The position numbers were made by a program, and so were the translations under genes. DNA of 38,171 nucleotides from CAZQGE01 sp964592815 (GTDB lineage Bacteria; Bacillota; Clostridia; Christensenellales; CAG-917), in assembly GCA_964592815.1 (NCBI GenBank), contig CAZQGE010000009.1:1-38171 (forward strand), read 5' to 3'. The notes beneath the pieces were generated by a model that did no database searches, had not been told where the DNA came from, and was given only the letters and a program-made list of their open reading frames with translations. Of this stretch, positions 29,001 to 36,198 are shown in pieces. How positions within the stretch are numbered: position 1 is the stretch's first letter; the number at the start of each line of letters is the position of its first letter.

Positions 29001-32000
29001 CCGAGAACCTCAACATAACAAACGTATCAGAGTTGTCGTTGACTGTTACAACAGAATTTATAAATGTCAATGCATTATCATTTGGATTGGTGGTGTATAG
29101 ATACTGCGAAAAATTTTCGTAGCCAGAACCATCGTAAAATACAAGTTGTTTGTTATCTAATAAACTAAGTTTTATGCTGATATAATTTTTCTTAATTATA
29201 ATGGCGGACGAACTTGCAATTCTATCGACTGGATTTGCTTGTGTGTCAACAGTAATGCCAACCGCCAATTTCATTTCGGCAAAAGTCATAAGGTTTGCAA
29301 TGTCGTTGCCAATGATGACAGACTCGCCGTATTTGTTTGTGCTTGAATATGTGTACGGCGAATTGTTATCTGACGCGTCAACCATATATATTGCCCAACT
29401 GTTTTTAATTGTTGCGTTTGTAGGGTGTGCATATCCTGCAATACCGCCTTTGTCGGCAGTAACGTTTTTATATCTGAAACCTAATGTGTAACAATTCAAA
29501 ATATTGCCGCTGTTTGCGTTTCCAACAATACCGCCAATTTTTGTTGAGGTGTCAACCAAATCGCTGCCAACTACGCTCATTTTTCCGTGAACAATATTTG
29601 TATCGTTGTTGTCGTTCAGTTTATCGTCAACAACAGCCATTGTTGGCATAACAAAGCTATTTGATATGGTGGGGTTTCCTCCGCTTATGTTTCCAATCAA
29701 ACCACCGACAATGCCAGTTGTGCTTGTTCCGCTTACAATACCCGTGTTGAAAACGTTATCAAATTTGTGCGCTGCCGCGCATAAGTCGCCTATTAAACCG
29801 CCAACAATGCTTTGTCCAATAATCGTAGTCATTGAGTCAACAGATTCAAATCCGTTGTACGACAACAAAATATCTGGGATAAGTGCGTTATTGTTGCCGT
29901 ATGTGTTGGCTTTTTGCACTTTTATAAGTTCAATACGCAATGCGGTAATTGTGTAGCCAATCAATCCTGCGACGTATTGTCCGCTTGCTGTAACGTTGCC
30001 AGTATTTTGACTAACAGGCATAAATATCGTAAAGCCCGTTATATTTCCGCTGCCTTCAACACCAAAACCGCCAATAAGTCCGGCAACTTTGTTTGCGCCC
30101 GTTATCGCGCCTTCGTTTCTCAAAATCGAGTGCGTATAAGTCTTGTTTACACCTGTTCCAACAACATTGACACCAAACGTGTATTCACTTTCATTATTAT
30201 ATTGAGTTCCAACACCAGGTTCGGCGCAACCGACAAGGCCGCCAACGAAATCTCTGCCAGAAATACTACCCGTATTTTTGAAAATTCCGAGCATATTACC
30301 GCGTTTCATATACCCGACAAGTCCACCTGCATAATTTGTAGCTGAAACTGCCGACATATTAGTTACGTTATACAAAGTACCAGAGTTATGCCTTCCAACT
30401 ATTCCGCCAACAAAATTTTTGCCGTTAACAATTCCTTTGACAGTAAGATTGCTAATATCTCCACCATCAAAAACACCAAATAACCCGACATAATCTTTGA
30501 TTGTATTGTCAATGTTTATAAGAATTGCTTTATTATTTCCGTTAAAGTTACCCCTAAATGGATTAGCCACTGTGCCAATAGGTTCAAAACCATAAGTATC
30601 GGCAACCGCCAAACTAAATCCTTTCAAATCTAAATCTGAAACAATTTCGTCAGCCAATTTGAAATAACGTCCGTTATAGTCGTGAACAGCAGCGTTTGAA
30701 ATTCCGTTGCTATCGCTGTCCCACGCAGTCGCAACAATTCCGAAATGGTTTACTCCGTTTGTTATTTCAGAAAGACGTACTGCTTGTTGCCAAGTTCTGA
30801 TAATATATGGATTAACGCTTGTTCCGTTACCACCGCCAAAATCGCTATCCATTATCCACGCATACAACACCCTGTTTGACGTGTAGTTATCCTTTCCGCT
30901 AAGCGTCAGAACACTTGGGTTGACCAGTCCATTATTTACAATAATAACGTCAAAATCGTCTTTTTCTGCGCCATTATCTGCGCTTGCAATGGTTCTGCCA
31001 CTTGCGCCTACTGTTTGAAACAACTTAAACCTAGATTGGTCTGCGCTTGTAAAACCTGCATCAGCGTAAACTTCACTCTTACGTAACAGAGCCAAAACTT
31101 TATCATTTGTTGTGTTAAGGCTAAAATAATTGTTTGTTTGCACCCATTTGTTTATTGCAAGAGAGTTGTTTCCAACATTTCCAAAATAGCCGAAATATAT
31201 GTCGTTATCCGTTAAACTTTTTTGCAAAATTTGCCATTCTTGTGAATGTCCACCTTCAAAATTGCCGTTATTTATAGCCGTAACCGTAAACGTATAAGCA
31301 TTGTTGCCTGCATTTCTAGGTGTTTCGGGATGAGTTGAATTGAAACTTGAATTCGTGTGCTTGTGACCGCTGACCGTAAAGCAATTATCAACCGCAGACG
31401 TATCGGAAGCGGTAAAGTTAGAACCGTCATAAGTCCAAGTGAAAGATGTCCAAGTTACAGTAAATTGAACAGTTTGTTCCAAACCGTTATATGTATGCGT
31501 TGAAGTTACTGCAATGACAAAATCTGCGCCTCTTATTGATTTTTTGGTTATTTTCCAATTAAAACCATTTGCTGTTCCGTCATAGTTATAGGACGTTGTT
31601 CCATCAAAGTTTCCTTGTCCAACAACTTGATACACATAATTTGTTGCAAGATTATTAACGTCGTTTTTGACGTTTGTTTTCTGATAGTCGCCCGTGAGCG
31701 TAAATTCGGTGTTTTTCACCAAATTAGAGTGTCCCGTCCAAGCCACAGTAATATAATCGTAAACGTTATATGCACTTCGTTTATACGCAAACTCATATTG
31801 CGTAAGGCTAACAACAAATTCAGACGCATTTCCATTCTTGTTTGCGTCAGAGATATTCTTTCTTTGAATAACCCACGTGCCGTCTTTTTCACCAGTATAG
31901 TTGCCAGAACCTGTTAATTTGAAATGATAAGGATTTGAACCGACACCGTCACCATTTTCTCCAACATAACTTGAATTAGTGTGCGTCAACGTCGAGCCAG

Positions 32001-35000
32001 ATTTTATGCCATATTCCGTAGATATAAGCGTATAACTCGCTTCACTTGCATTAGGATTGTTCCAAACCAAATTAAACGTAAAAGTTTGCGCAGCAGCAGA
32101 ATAAATATTTGTCGATTGATTTGCAAAGACAATATCTCCATCGCCTATGTTTTTTTGTGCAATTTGCCAAGTCGCTGATTTTGTACCCGTAAAATTGTTT
32201 TTCGCTGTTAAGGATAAATTGTAGTTGTTGCTTGCATCTCCGCCGTTCCAACTTGAATTTGTATATTTGCTGTTTGTCGGAGCGTTAAAACAATCACCCA
32301 AAGCAGATGCGTTAGCCGTTGAAAATGCCGAACCGTTCCAAGTCCAAACATAATCTGAGCCGTTAAAGTTCCACGTAACTATAAAAGTTACACTCTGTTC
32401 CGCTCCGTTATAGACCAACCCTGTTGACGTTACTGCAATATTAAACGTGCCGTTTGTTGTGTTTTGAATGTCATTAGCAGTTATATTAAATGCAGAGTAG
32501 TAACACCCAACAATGGTTTCGCCGTCTTTTATTTGAAGTTCAAGCGTATATGCGCCCGTGTTATAAGGCTTATTATTCACCAAACTACCTGTTGAAGTAG
32601 TATAAATAAAGTTTGTTGAAAGCCCCGCATTCGGGGTAAAGGAATATGAATAAACTCCCGCGCTAAATACGTTGTTTGTTATTGTCGGGGTGATATCTAA
32701 TATTTCCAAATGTAGTGATGCTTGCCCAAAATTTACGTTGTAATAAAGATTAGCAAAACTTACAGTATGGTCAGTTCCGTTGTGCGCTATCGTTTTGTTG
32801 CTAGGCAAGGAGTTAGAATTGTTGCCATTCAAAAATTCCACATATTTGCCACTTGCAACTGTAAAGTTTTCTACACCAAAACCGTTTAAGTTTGTCGTCA
32901 AAACGTCTTCCCAAGTTTTAGCTGTGTATACAGCCCCAGCAACTAACATAGGGAAAAACAATCTATATTTAGTAGTTCCCCCGTCAGAATAAGTAAGCAA
33001 ATTTTCAACGAACGGAGCTAAACTATTATGGTTTGCAGTTTTATTTCCGTAATAAAATGCTACTGAGTTTGTTATGGTTCCACCCAAACCAGCTATTCCG
33101 CCTACCTTGTTTGCAGTTGTACCGCTAACAACGCCTAGATTGAAGCAATAATCTATTGTTGATGATGAATTGCCAACGATACCACCAACGTTTTCTGCGC
33201 CCGTTACCTCGCCAATATTAGCACAATAGTTTACAGAGTTTGTGGCATTACCAACAATTCCGCCCACGTTATTTGAAGTTGAAACAACCTTCCCACCGTT
33301 ATAGCAATTAGCAATAGTGCCAGTCGTGCGCCCAACGATACCGCCACTATACTGCCCGCCGTGGACTTCTGCGTAATTAGCGCATTGTGAAATACTGCCA
33401 ACTGAATAACCTACAACACCGCCAACGTAGTCACCAAAGAAATTGCTGTTGCCAATAAAGCCGACTGTGGAATTTGCCGATACCTTGACGTTAGACAATA
33501 CGCCAATATTTATTCCAACAGCTCCACCAATAAAATCATTCTTACCGCTCTTTGCCGATATAACGTCGCCAAGTTTTCTTTCAGAGTTATCACCATTTAT
33601 AGTGCCAGCGTTAAATCCAACCAAACCGCCTACTATTGCCCCGGTATATGTAACAGAATTATGAACTATTGAAACGTCAGCTCCTCTTGCAATAACACGA
33701 ACGCTAGATTCCATTTTTGCGTTAATTGTGCCACCGTTAAAACCAACTACACCACCCATAATTCCACAATTACCTGTGGAATTGTCAACGTCTTTTCCTA
33801 ATACGGTTATTGTTCCGTTTAGCGTTACGTTGCTGCTTATATATCCTATTGCACCACCAAAATAACTTACAAAAGCAATTCCGTCGTCATCTGCATTGAG
33901 CGCGGTTGAAACGTTGCTTGTCAAGGTAAGAGTGTAAGCCGCTGCTGGCAAATCACTCCTACCAAGATATCCAAAAATACCGCCACCGTAATTTCTACCA
34001 CTTATTGCGCCAGTATTTGTAAACGTGCCACTCAGCGTTCCTTTTGCCCAACCAACAATTCCACCAACGTAATCGTTGCCGACCACTTTTCCGTTATTGG
34101 TGCAACCAGAAACTTCACCTGCGTGTTGAATGCCAACTATACCACCAACGTAATCTAATGCATTGGTAATGACAACGTTACTTACACAGTTTTCAATTTT
34201 TGTTGTATCACCAGTGTGCATTTCAGCAACTAAACCACCAACGTAACTTTGGCCATTTGCGTTAAAAGAGCCAGAAAGTGTCAAATCTTTTATTGTTGCG
34301 CCATAACCAATAAAGCCAAAAAGTCCGACGTGTGAAGTCGTTGCTTGAATGTTGTTTATTATCAAGGTTTGACTGTTGCCGTCAATATGTCCCTTAAAAA
34401 TGTGAGTATCGTAATTATTTCCAATAGGTATATGAAGGTTTGTTCCAAAATCAATAATATTATTGTTTCCGTTAGGCGCAAGAACCTTAAAATATTTTCC
34501 TAAGTAATTATTTCCGTTGTTGACTATTGTACTTAGAGTCTTAAAGTCGTCAAAATTTGACAATATGTACGGGTCTGCTGCGCTACCAGAACCTTCATTG
34601 CCAGTTGTTGGATTTATTGAATAGTACGATATTACCGTTGCAGTAAGCTGTGCAGATACATTGCCTGCAATATCATAGACTGTAAAAACATACAAACCAC
34701 CACTTGTGACAGAGAAAGTGACAGTTGGGTCACCAACACTTCCAGTTATAAATGTTGTTAAAGTCTGAGTCGCTCCACCGTTTCTAGTGTATTCAACTTT
34801 TGCAATGCCAGAAATTCCACCCGCATTACCGCTATCCGTCACAGTAAAAGTTCTGTCCGTTTTATCTGCACCACCAGGGTGGTCTTGCACTATTGAAGGA
34901 ATACTTTTGTCAATCTTTATTGCATTCGGATAAGTATAGACCGCGCCAGTACTTTCATTAGCATTATCAATTGCCCTAAATCTCAATGCATTTGCATTTA

Positions 35001-35949
35001 TACTACTGCTTAAAGTTAATTGATTTTTATTCGTTCCAGTACAATCATTCCAAACAGCTCCATCTGTCAAATATTGATATTTTTGTATTCCATCGTAGTC
35101 AATTGCACCGCTAACAGTCAAAGTAACGTCGTTTTTATGCCACCCCGAAGCGTTTGCAGGACTTGAAAGTGTTACTTGTGTTGGGGCAGTAGGAGACGCT
35201 CCATTATCATCAAAAGCTGCTTGTAACTTATCGATAAAAACACCAAATCTAAATCCATTTAGTCCCGAACCAGTAAACCAGTTTTTTAATGAAACCCTAA
35301 CTAATTGTCCACCAGATACATCAATATCATTAAAGCTATCATTATTTACTGCTCCCCAACCATTAGCATACCTGTCATATTGATTACCAGTTCTGACAAG
35401 CGTACCTGTAAAATTAGTCACTTTGCCGTTTACATCAACGTTACCATTTCCTACTGAAATCTCCCACTTACAATATGGATGGAAATTTCCGACACTACAG
35501 TCATACCAATGTTGCATTGCAACAGATAAATCTACTAATGATGCTCCGTTTGGAACTATCAAATATGTAACTATATCTGTATCAAACTTATAAGCATTTC
35601 GACATTGCGAGACAGCGTCATCTTGATATTTAAGCCTGTTATTTTCATAATATGCATTACTTTCAATCGCCCATTCATTACCGTTCTCAAAACCCCAATT
35701 ATTCCACGTAATACTCGCATTTTGGTGATCAATATTTCCATTTGTGATACCTGCATTTGATATTTTTGGTCCCGATACGGTTTCAGCACTTGCAATGTTT
35801 TCGGCATTGTTAGGAGTTAATGAAGCGTTAAAATCAAAATTGTTTGTTGTCACACCAAAAAGCACCATTGAAAAACAAAGGCCAAACAACACCAAAAGAA
35901 GCGTTGCAAATGAAATTTTATTAAGAAGTTTTTTTGAGTTGTGTCGCAT
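17080..35949 (-). CDS. Giant secreted modular surface protein (GLUG beta-helices, Ig-like, discoidin-like, MBG/YDG)
   Basis: About 6,289 residues in one open frame of 18.9 kb. I start it at 35949, where AAAGGA precedes ATG and a basic head plus hydrophobic segment (KKLLNKISFATLLLVLFGLC) begins; an upstream in-frame ATG at 36027 has no ribosome site. Order of parts: signal peptide; jelly-roll-like domain (to about 245); two Ig-like domains (252-437); beta-helix 1 (445-970, about 13 GLUG motifs such as YVGGIVGWAKG); four MBG-like units (1083-1580, each with a YNG- or NFTG-type core); beta-helix 2 (1702-2190); beta-helix 3 (2537-3083); beta-helix 4 (3230-4490, about 22 motifs) with a discoidin-like insertion (3352-3503); MBG/YDG array (4700-5550, including KVYDATKNFDGD and KKIFDGTNVF); beta-helix 5 and tail. 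There is no LPXTG, C-terminal membrane helix or S-layer domain. Probably an adhesin or fibre; ligand unknown. Confidence 0.93.
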   Translation of the reverse strand: MRHNSKKLLNKISFATLLLVLFGLCFSMVLFGVTTNNFDFNASLTPNNAENIASAETVSGPKISNAGITNGNIDHQNASITWNNWGFENGNEWAIESNAYYENNRLKYQDDAVSQCRNAYKFDTDIVTYLIVPNGASLVDLSVAMQHWYDCSVGNFHPYCKWEISVGNGNVDVNGKVTNFTGTLVRTGNQYDRYANGWGAVNNDSFNDIDVSGGQLVRVSLKNWFTGSGLNGFRFGVFIDKLQAAFDDNGASPTAPTQVTLSSPANASGWHKNDVTLTVSGAIDYDGIQKYQYLTDGAVWNDCTGTNKNQLTLSSSINANALRFRAIDNANESTGAVYTYPNAIKIDKSIPSIVQDHPGGADKTDRTFTVTDSGNAGGISGIAKVEYTRNGGATQTLTTFITGSVGDPTVTFSVTSGGLYVFTVYDIAGNVSAQLTATVISYYSINPTTGNEGSGSAADPYILSNFDDFKTLSTIVNNGNNYLGKYFKVLAPNGNNNIIDFGTNLHIPIGNNYDTHIFKGHIDGNSQTLIINNIQATTSHVGLFGFIGYGATIKDLTLSGSFNANGQSYVGGLVAEMHTGDTTKIENCVSNVVITNALDYVGGIVGIQHAGEVSGCTNNGKVVGNDYVGGIVGWAKGTLSGTFTNTGAISGRNYGGGIFGYLGRSDLPAAAYTLTLTSNVSTALNADDDGIAFVSYFGGAIGYISSNVTLNGTITVLGKDVDNSTGNCGIMGGVVGFNGGTINAKMESSVRVIARGADVSIVHNSVTYTGAIVGGLVGFNAGTINGDNSERKLGDVISAKSGKNDFIGGAVGINIGVLSNVKVSANSTVGFIGNSNFFGDYVGGVVGYSVGSISQCANYAEVHGGQYSGGIVGRTTGTIANCYNGGKVVSTSNNVGGIVGNATNSVNYCANIGEVTGAENVGGIVGNSSSTIDYCFNLGVVSGTTANKVGGIAGLGGTITNSVAFYYGNKTANHNSLAPFVENLLTYSDGGTTKYRLFFPMLVAGAVYTAKTWEDVLTTNLNGFGVENFTVASGKYVEFLNGNNSNSLPSNKTIAHNGTDHTVSFANLYYNVNFGQASLHLEILDITPTITNNVFSAGVYSYSFTPNAGLSTNFIYTTSTGSLVNNKPYNTGAYTLELQIKDGETIVGCYYSAFNITANDIQNTTNGTFNIAVTSTGLVYNGAEQSVTFIVTWNFNGSDYVWTWNGSAFSTANASALGDCFNAPTNSKYTNSSWNGGDASNNYNLSLTAKNNFTGTKSATWQIAQKNIGDGDIVFANQSTNIYSAAAQTFTFNLVWNNPNASEASYTLISTEYGIKSGSTLTHTNSSYVGENGDGVGSNPYHFKLTGSGNYTGEKDGTWVIQRKNISDANKNGNASEFVVSLTQYEFAYKRSAYNVYDYITVAWTGHSNLVKNTEFTLTGDYQKTNVKNDVNNLATNYVYQVVGQGNFDGTTSYNYDGTANGFNWKITKKSIRGADFVIAVTSTHTYNGLEQTVQFTVTWTSFTWTYDGSNFTASDTSAVDNCFTVSGHKHTNSSFNSTHPETPRNAGNNAYTFTVTAINNGNFEGGHSQEWQILQKSLTDNDIYFGYFGNVGNNSLAINKWVQTNNYFSLNTTNDKVLALLRKSEVYADAGFTSADQSRFKLFQTVGASGRTIASADNGAEKDDFDVIIVNNGLVNPSVLTLSGKDNYTSNRVLYAWIMDSDFGGGNGTSVNPYIIRTWQQAVRLSEITNGVNHFGIVATAWDSDSNGISNAAVHDYNGRYFKLADEIVSDLDLKGFSLAVADTYGFEPIGTVANPFRGNFNGNNKAILINIDNTIKDYVGLFGVFDGGDISNLTVKGIVNGKNFVGGIVGRHNSGTLYNVTNMSAVSATNYAGGLVGYMKRGNMLGIFKNTGSISGRDFVGGLVGCAEPGVGTQYNNESEYTFGVNVVGTGVNKTYTHSILRNEGAITGANKVAGLIGGFGVEGSGNITGFTIFMPVSQNTGNVTASGQYVAGLIGYTITALRIELIKVQKANTYGNNNALIPDILLSYNGFESVDSMTTIIGQSIVGGLIGDLCAAAHKFDNVFNTGIVSGTSTTGIVGGLIGNISGGNPTISNSFVMPTMAVVDDKLNDNNDTNIVHGKMSVVGSDLVDTSTKIGGIVGNANSGNILNCYTLGFRYKNVTADKGGIAGYAHPTNATIKNSWAIYMVDASDNNSPYTYSSTNKYGESVIIGNDIANLMTFAEMKLAVGITVDTQANPVDRIASSSAIIIKKNYISIKLSLLDNKQLVFYDGSGYENFSQYLYTTNPNDNALTFINSVVTVNDNSDTFVMLRFSDIIGSFTVFATPVKFTNIPQKPKPTDWATYYVRPCNMDNLYFVNDVTETNENGGDGKIHNYINGNVIYNWRTQPITKNLETIPGTLKPKGEVLDIEAKPTGGISIGSSSPNPITFGVDNIVVPYLNASCWNDIFALFKKWYNGQLSVAEIDAYMALAVNQGVDRTVYNGRQNRVENTEIIYHRNEDGSGFYAFYDYVKGNEIDNGYRLQNVKIGLLNRLEYSIGDEMTPLLIKDQTDWNDLVQNVKNGNSYYGQYVRFADDVASVMDGTFSTTSSANDKYIDVDISNLAGYAQPDIDINNNTLGANNAAYKGFQGTFDGNGKTIRVRIDQSAQTTNTSYLAIFPYASGTIKNLTIEGYITTKYDDTNYGFDVAAFVAQPTGNLSLLNCTNKANITARRVGAGIVAKTGGQNVSMIDCINYGYITTYQDMNITNNSSVSTTGSAGEFGTGGIISTVNGGATVLDSCKNFGKIRSASNAGGIVGLTSSALTITNSANEGEVRAQKIYDRTDGSWYKYIQDYHVDKISNAGGILGCATFSGSIKAYACYNSGDIIAGCLNAGGIVGADTTVTNSDTSSTNSPITPIANNVGSEIKYCYNTGNVYAGSKAESNQVTNTDTSLADKRDITADCYYAGNDIDSAGCGGGIMGVSSKSDIQFCYNTGKVFANGFSDGDGAVGQGGIYNIMVGGILGHSSASNGAPVTVKYCYNIGQVQLNYGYDGGYNPGGAFNSRYDRRYIGGIVGCHQNADAVYNTTTYGCFALKNCVYDPYVQSDKPKYIDYLTGSYGSFVGDANWIRTGYRLDSLADFTSVHNSDGTIKPSSPLMTKTYEERRGDVGGATNALLETYVAFPTASSSSLINSSGNYAVTNAYTNGGGFVYPYGCLPQLAIFALDTETGLSMLSKTYNRNAYGNFIEQTAGSELSPYVIKDGVDMLCFEALTNAQGDGSHWTGKNKYIEFATAENNIAKFNAFKINMPDTEANKSNWYTANDNGAKGKNYYILNRGAVYGSDFNSSANLYDAWKLRNNIYNYTISGNISGVNDYALGNYTNGGSGTEDITKLFDKNTNTKYCVAGNIAFVVGYSSPKFLNTFTWTTANDTATNPNRNLKECRIYGTNDSTLAATATYTPSNGWTKIYENSAMFGSFTAENYKAFTFNVADYAEPYRYYLITGSSQGDPFQMSELSLTIKGTGLTDANFFPIANASDNNVFEGIFSGKKSDDTNTYLKDVKMVVGLSEQNSTVGLFGKINNAIIRNITMTGSLTATHTASSGTSAVGAYVGVAYNNSTLKNLQLGILNGAIRVPFNVTSLTKASSIISDNVEDYVGGIVGKAETNLKNSKLYIQGCTVFSGNVTGYKRNVGGILGYATGLKDTSVQFEHCKFLQGVVKSIGASAHTSVGSRIGGIMGSQDRIEDYTETKGITSSFKDCSVGDSTILTPQTAENSKAFIYGESAVGGITSLGNATTGFMNCAVYGDVYIERKPASGSKPANTRKRGTSFGGIVGYTENTSSFNGNIGFYGTIDVDNAISGQWTNTLDGALHNVSLTNVGGIVGSIGDGGQTGKGATFKDIIITVRGKILANSLVASEVKQIGGLAGRANNSVFDGQYDIAPEILANTATDVGGFIGINEGECVIIANQFTNQAGDKVNMAIVIGGAIVGKENVGGFLGYNKNGSTIKIGLRNYLGVHYNGTLMLTNSAFIDGKACIGGIVGKNDALLSVEDSNIKNTGKVGTNVVSVGTLNNNVPTNFYYGGVIGLNDENGNLYFSQNASLNNEGQVGVSSVVNTNYIFSNSYQFYIGGILGASKGQVNIACELINKGWVYGYSNVGGTIGTLEKGSISGKYTNYGNVIGYSYVGGIIAVMKKDGVVTNIGNNNMSEFENSGEVYAAESIITEQVLENNVQKLVVKSSTHNEFNVFVGGSIALYEGAINLKVVDGNITTGKSAKFYNTGKVFAYSFAGGSIGILAGSIDSAVFTSQGLCNFYGAEAVGGAIGIIANSEASALDSSLNNQPDVTSQTTSISNTTFEYLGVQGVKLNAGLGLNSASTSSLGGIGGLIGVINANEINSNEKWLQNTFYVTGDVEAPNCNNVGGVVGSIDGGAYITIKNMLAYHTSVSGNTNVGGIIGYNNSLNHEQGENASLVDCYNIEGNITYKATNAKAGGIVGGYGEFTYTYSSYWFKGFNNVSLVNANISDLGSTLTAKWIEVYNVTRMNDDDDYGNIKAHWGAINVTSWDEYFTYGNTLVNGVQNGFYKEDGATLFRTILYKNYNGDFGYYEIGTAYSTGNVHSGYYTVYANDAGTIAKSNINVTHHDGVNNTDLLAWKYIANAYNSDEIAGKLNNTIVNSNIIQTGVVQRRTLFATSTAATASGYYMFIASSGNPGTVKFDQNSDKFFVEMPTITAVGGATVEAENLILFYRKANIKKNLMYNGKLRYSPVNVGGADVMLNAPQNTPEIGTYYAVLNGNAGVNFGKNVGKYGVDIAIKFVDSNRVDCMVGTVKSNALIDSEYVWNIIKRSTTTLGGVYNEDKALVTVNPKATPYSSKYKYVEFIVAGIVGADMIDGQPTQAIDFDFTGNWANMNFSTKNTLATMVDPNGVNTSHLNRINANYSMSQSTVQKDKEFSCTQSGEGANITYAIDPSATNVYTFTYRVFAKDRGDYNISIRRKAVGTYTDNYTAQGVEQSFIISAAALTVTYNDNGISNGQTYEYNGKVQSVISLTINGVQPNDIQFMDTLFNVTFRNSVTNVTRTPNGTTYTINENSKSILAATYYFVVSLKNFNANTSNYTFGSGANAVGAKQYYWTISKKIVNISLETGSKTFTYDGTTHTFGFSIDGHTTAGDYVYPPTSDTIRIPANCINYSLNGTSYSDGATQAGVYTVSFNANNITASNSTVPNNRTDSYEFVVQDASATRQITITPAKLMLNWSVDSSGYVYGSGLGPVLSTVSCEGGAAKAVSNLIVSTIGNEKVTFRVNYEGGNAGRGKVATASIYAVSGTNSAGLNSVVANYTIYSGATTTYDIIKSQLKVVVTDLGNKVYDATKNFDGDKTTLVYSFESTNGGSGADASVILKNTWTAQFASVNVTNEGQKVNVDFSNLEIETNSNFELSEFTTSANVGKVIPRTLHITLNLDGNSFAKKIFDGTNVFADLTYTTYNAVINSNNYRTGRGFSVTNFAPNEDINANIKIRAKFKEIINERSIYDSYVNGVYSTQENNTTVYKKDDAAYFKKLVFTLENTTNYNLVADDFISAPSTVLSIHDTASPQLASGQNAQSTIRIAINSAQVTANYENAQQSYVNEDNTFRTEWLDVLGSLNKFGANVQLLITNGWKAGEGGDGKYTKETTINGTENSAWLGAKLTSVNGYEFNCRLINQPTLFIGYFSDDGNAYKITSVSGLLLANYYYMMNFDASALVETRYELRQLLPTLSGVDYVLTGTIHDGTAIPSSIKGSTPDECIQAFVLWYNGRPERVGNIEVTFNAETGQYEFYEPYKEKMQSYLSFKLSNNINGILSDNDIAVLNGTFNKLVNGNNVADWGYGYSYLQNCYFAKAGSILTLRGALFLGTFIGAFDGNGYVIENLNVVQSVSSAMTQTINVGLFNNLGNSYSYTIDGVEKTLNGLGKVQNIHLRNTNIQVFSTSSALLNVGGIVGYSHSSTGIKNSSFQGKISVNAQNATVNVGAIVGLDMSAPTDNIAVEKAIVIAEISVSANIANVGAVVGALRTENKLSNTVSMSEIIISATTQGLGALIGRVVPAVVHNNTTLSFANGNLTPSETNVFVAGSSYVFLNNALVVEGTTPLYVAKLIGNQSEANSLDKAKTYTELRAGSASAYGQQVVEGAYDVLPFTNTPLSANETARTSMRFNDIVDVYLLKYSLTEQTVAMEGGTSTGKIFTKSATSYLVGNKTGTDNDRIQITTSQQYTLLKILRFASFNLTANVVLIAGNIEYGAYGVFVGSVTNNTFTVNVRAWDSGVSQIFKYQVVGAIPNGMIIVD
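17750..34330 (-). repeat. Dispersed GLUG-coding repeats within the giant gene
   Basis: About 55 copies of a degenerate repeat unit encode [NY]VGG(I/L/V)(V/I/L)G followed 10-15 residues later by N-C-x-N-x-G-x-[IV]-x-G. They cluster in five blocks (about 34615-33060, 30845-29380, 28340-26700, 25430-22480 and 18400-17750). At the DNA level the plus-strand core CC[AG]CCAACGT recurs at least ten times, for example at 22661-22670, 22754-22763, 23456-23465 and 23540-23549, enough identity for recombination between units. Most blocks open with a header of the form P-Y-[IV]-[IL]-x-x-x-x-D, as at 34615 and 28340. Confidence 0.85.
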
Positions 35950-36120
35950 TTTTGTCCTTTGTATACGGGGTGCAACAGCTAAGAGGAACAACTTTCCGCA
36001 TTTTATAATGTTTCGTGCGGTGCACATTAAAACATTTATATATTTTATATTATATAAACAAGGCTGTCGAGCATTTTATTTGACAAAAACAAAATTAAAT
36101 TTATTTTTTTTGTTAAAATC
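35950..36120 (-). promoter_or_regulatory. AT-rich leader of the giant gene; promoter not resolved
   Basis: Between the trpB terminator and the giant gene there are several overlapping TATAAT-like boxes on the minus strand (around 36022-36050), none with a convincing -35 at 16-18 bases. TTGTCA near 36082-36087 is too far from the best -10. A leader of roughly 80 bases with a small GTGC/GCAC hairpin would precede the ribosome site. The promoter is probably here but I cannot place it. Confidence 0.35.
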
Positions 36121-36150
36121 AAAAAAACAGACACCGTTTTAGGTATCTGT
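36121..36150 (-). terminator. Intrinsic terminator of the trpB2 transcript
   Basis: The minus-strand stem ACAGATACC / GGTGTCTGT, with one G-U pair and a six-base loop, is followed by six T. It starts 48 bases after the trpB stop and separates trpB from the giant gene. Confidence 0.9.
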
Positions 36151-36198
36151 TTTCAAATTAACAGTTTAGAATGCAGTTTAGTTTTTTTAGATTTTTTT

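Noticed and set aside
17750..34330. Regularly spaced short DNA repeats that could suggest a CRISPR array
   Set aside because: The repeats are degenerate, unevenly spaced and stay in one coding frame; they encode GLUG motifs.
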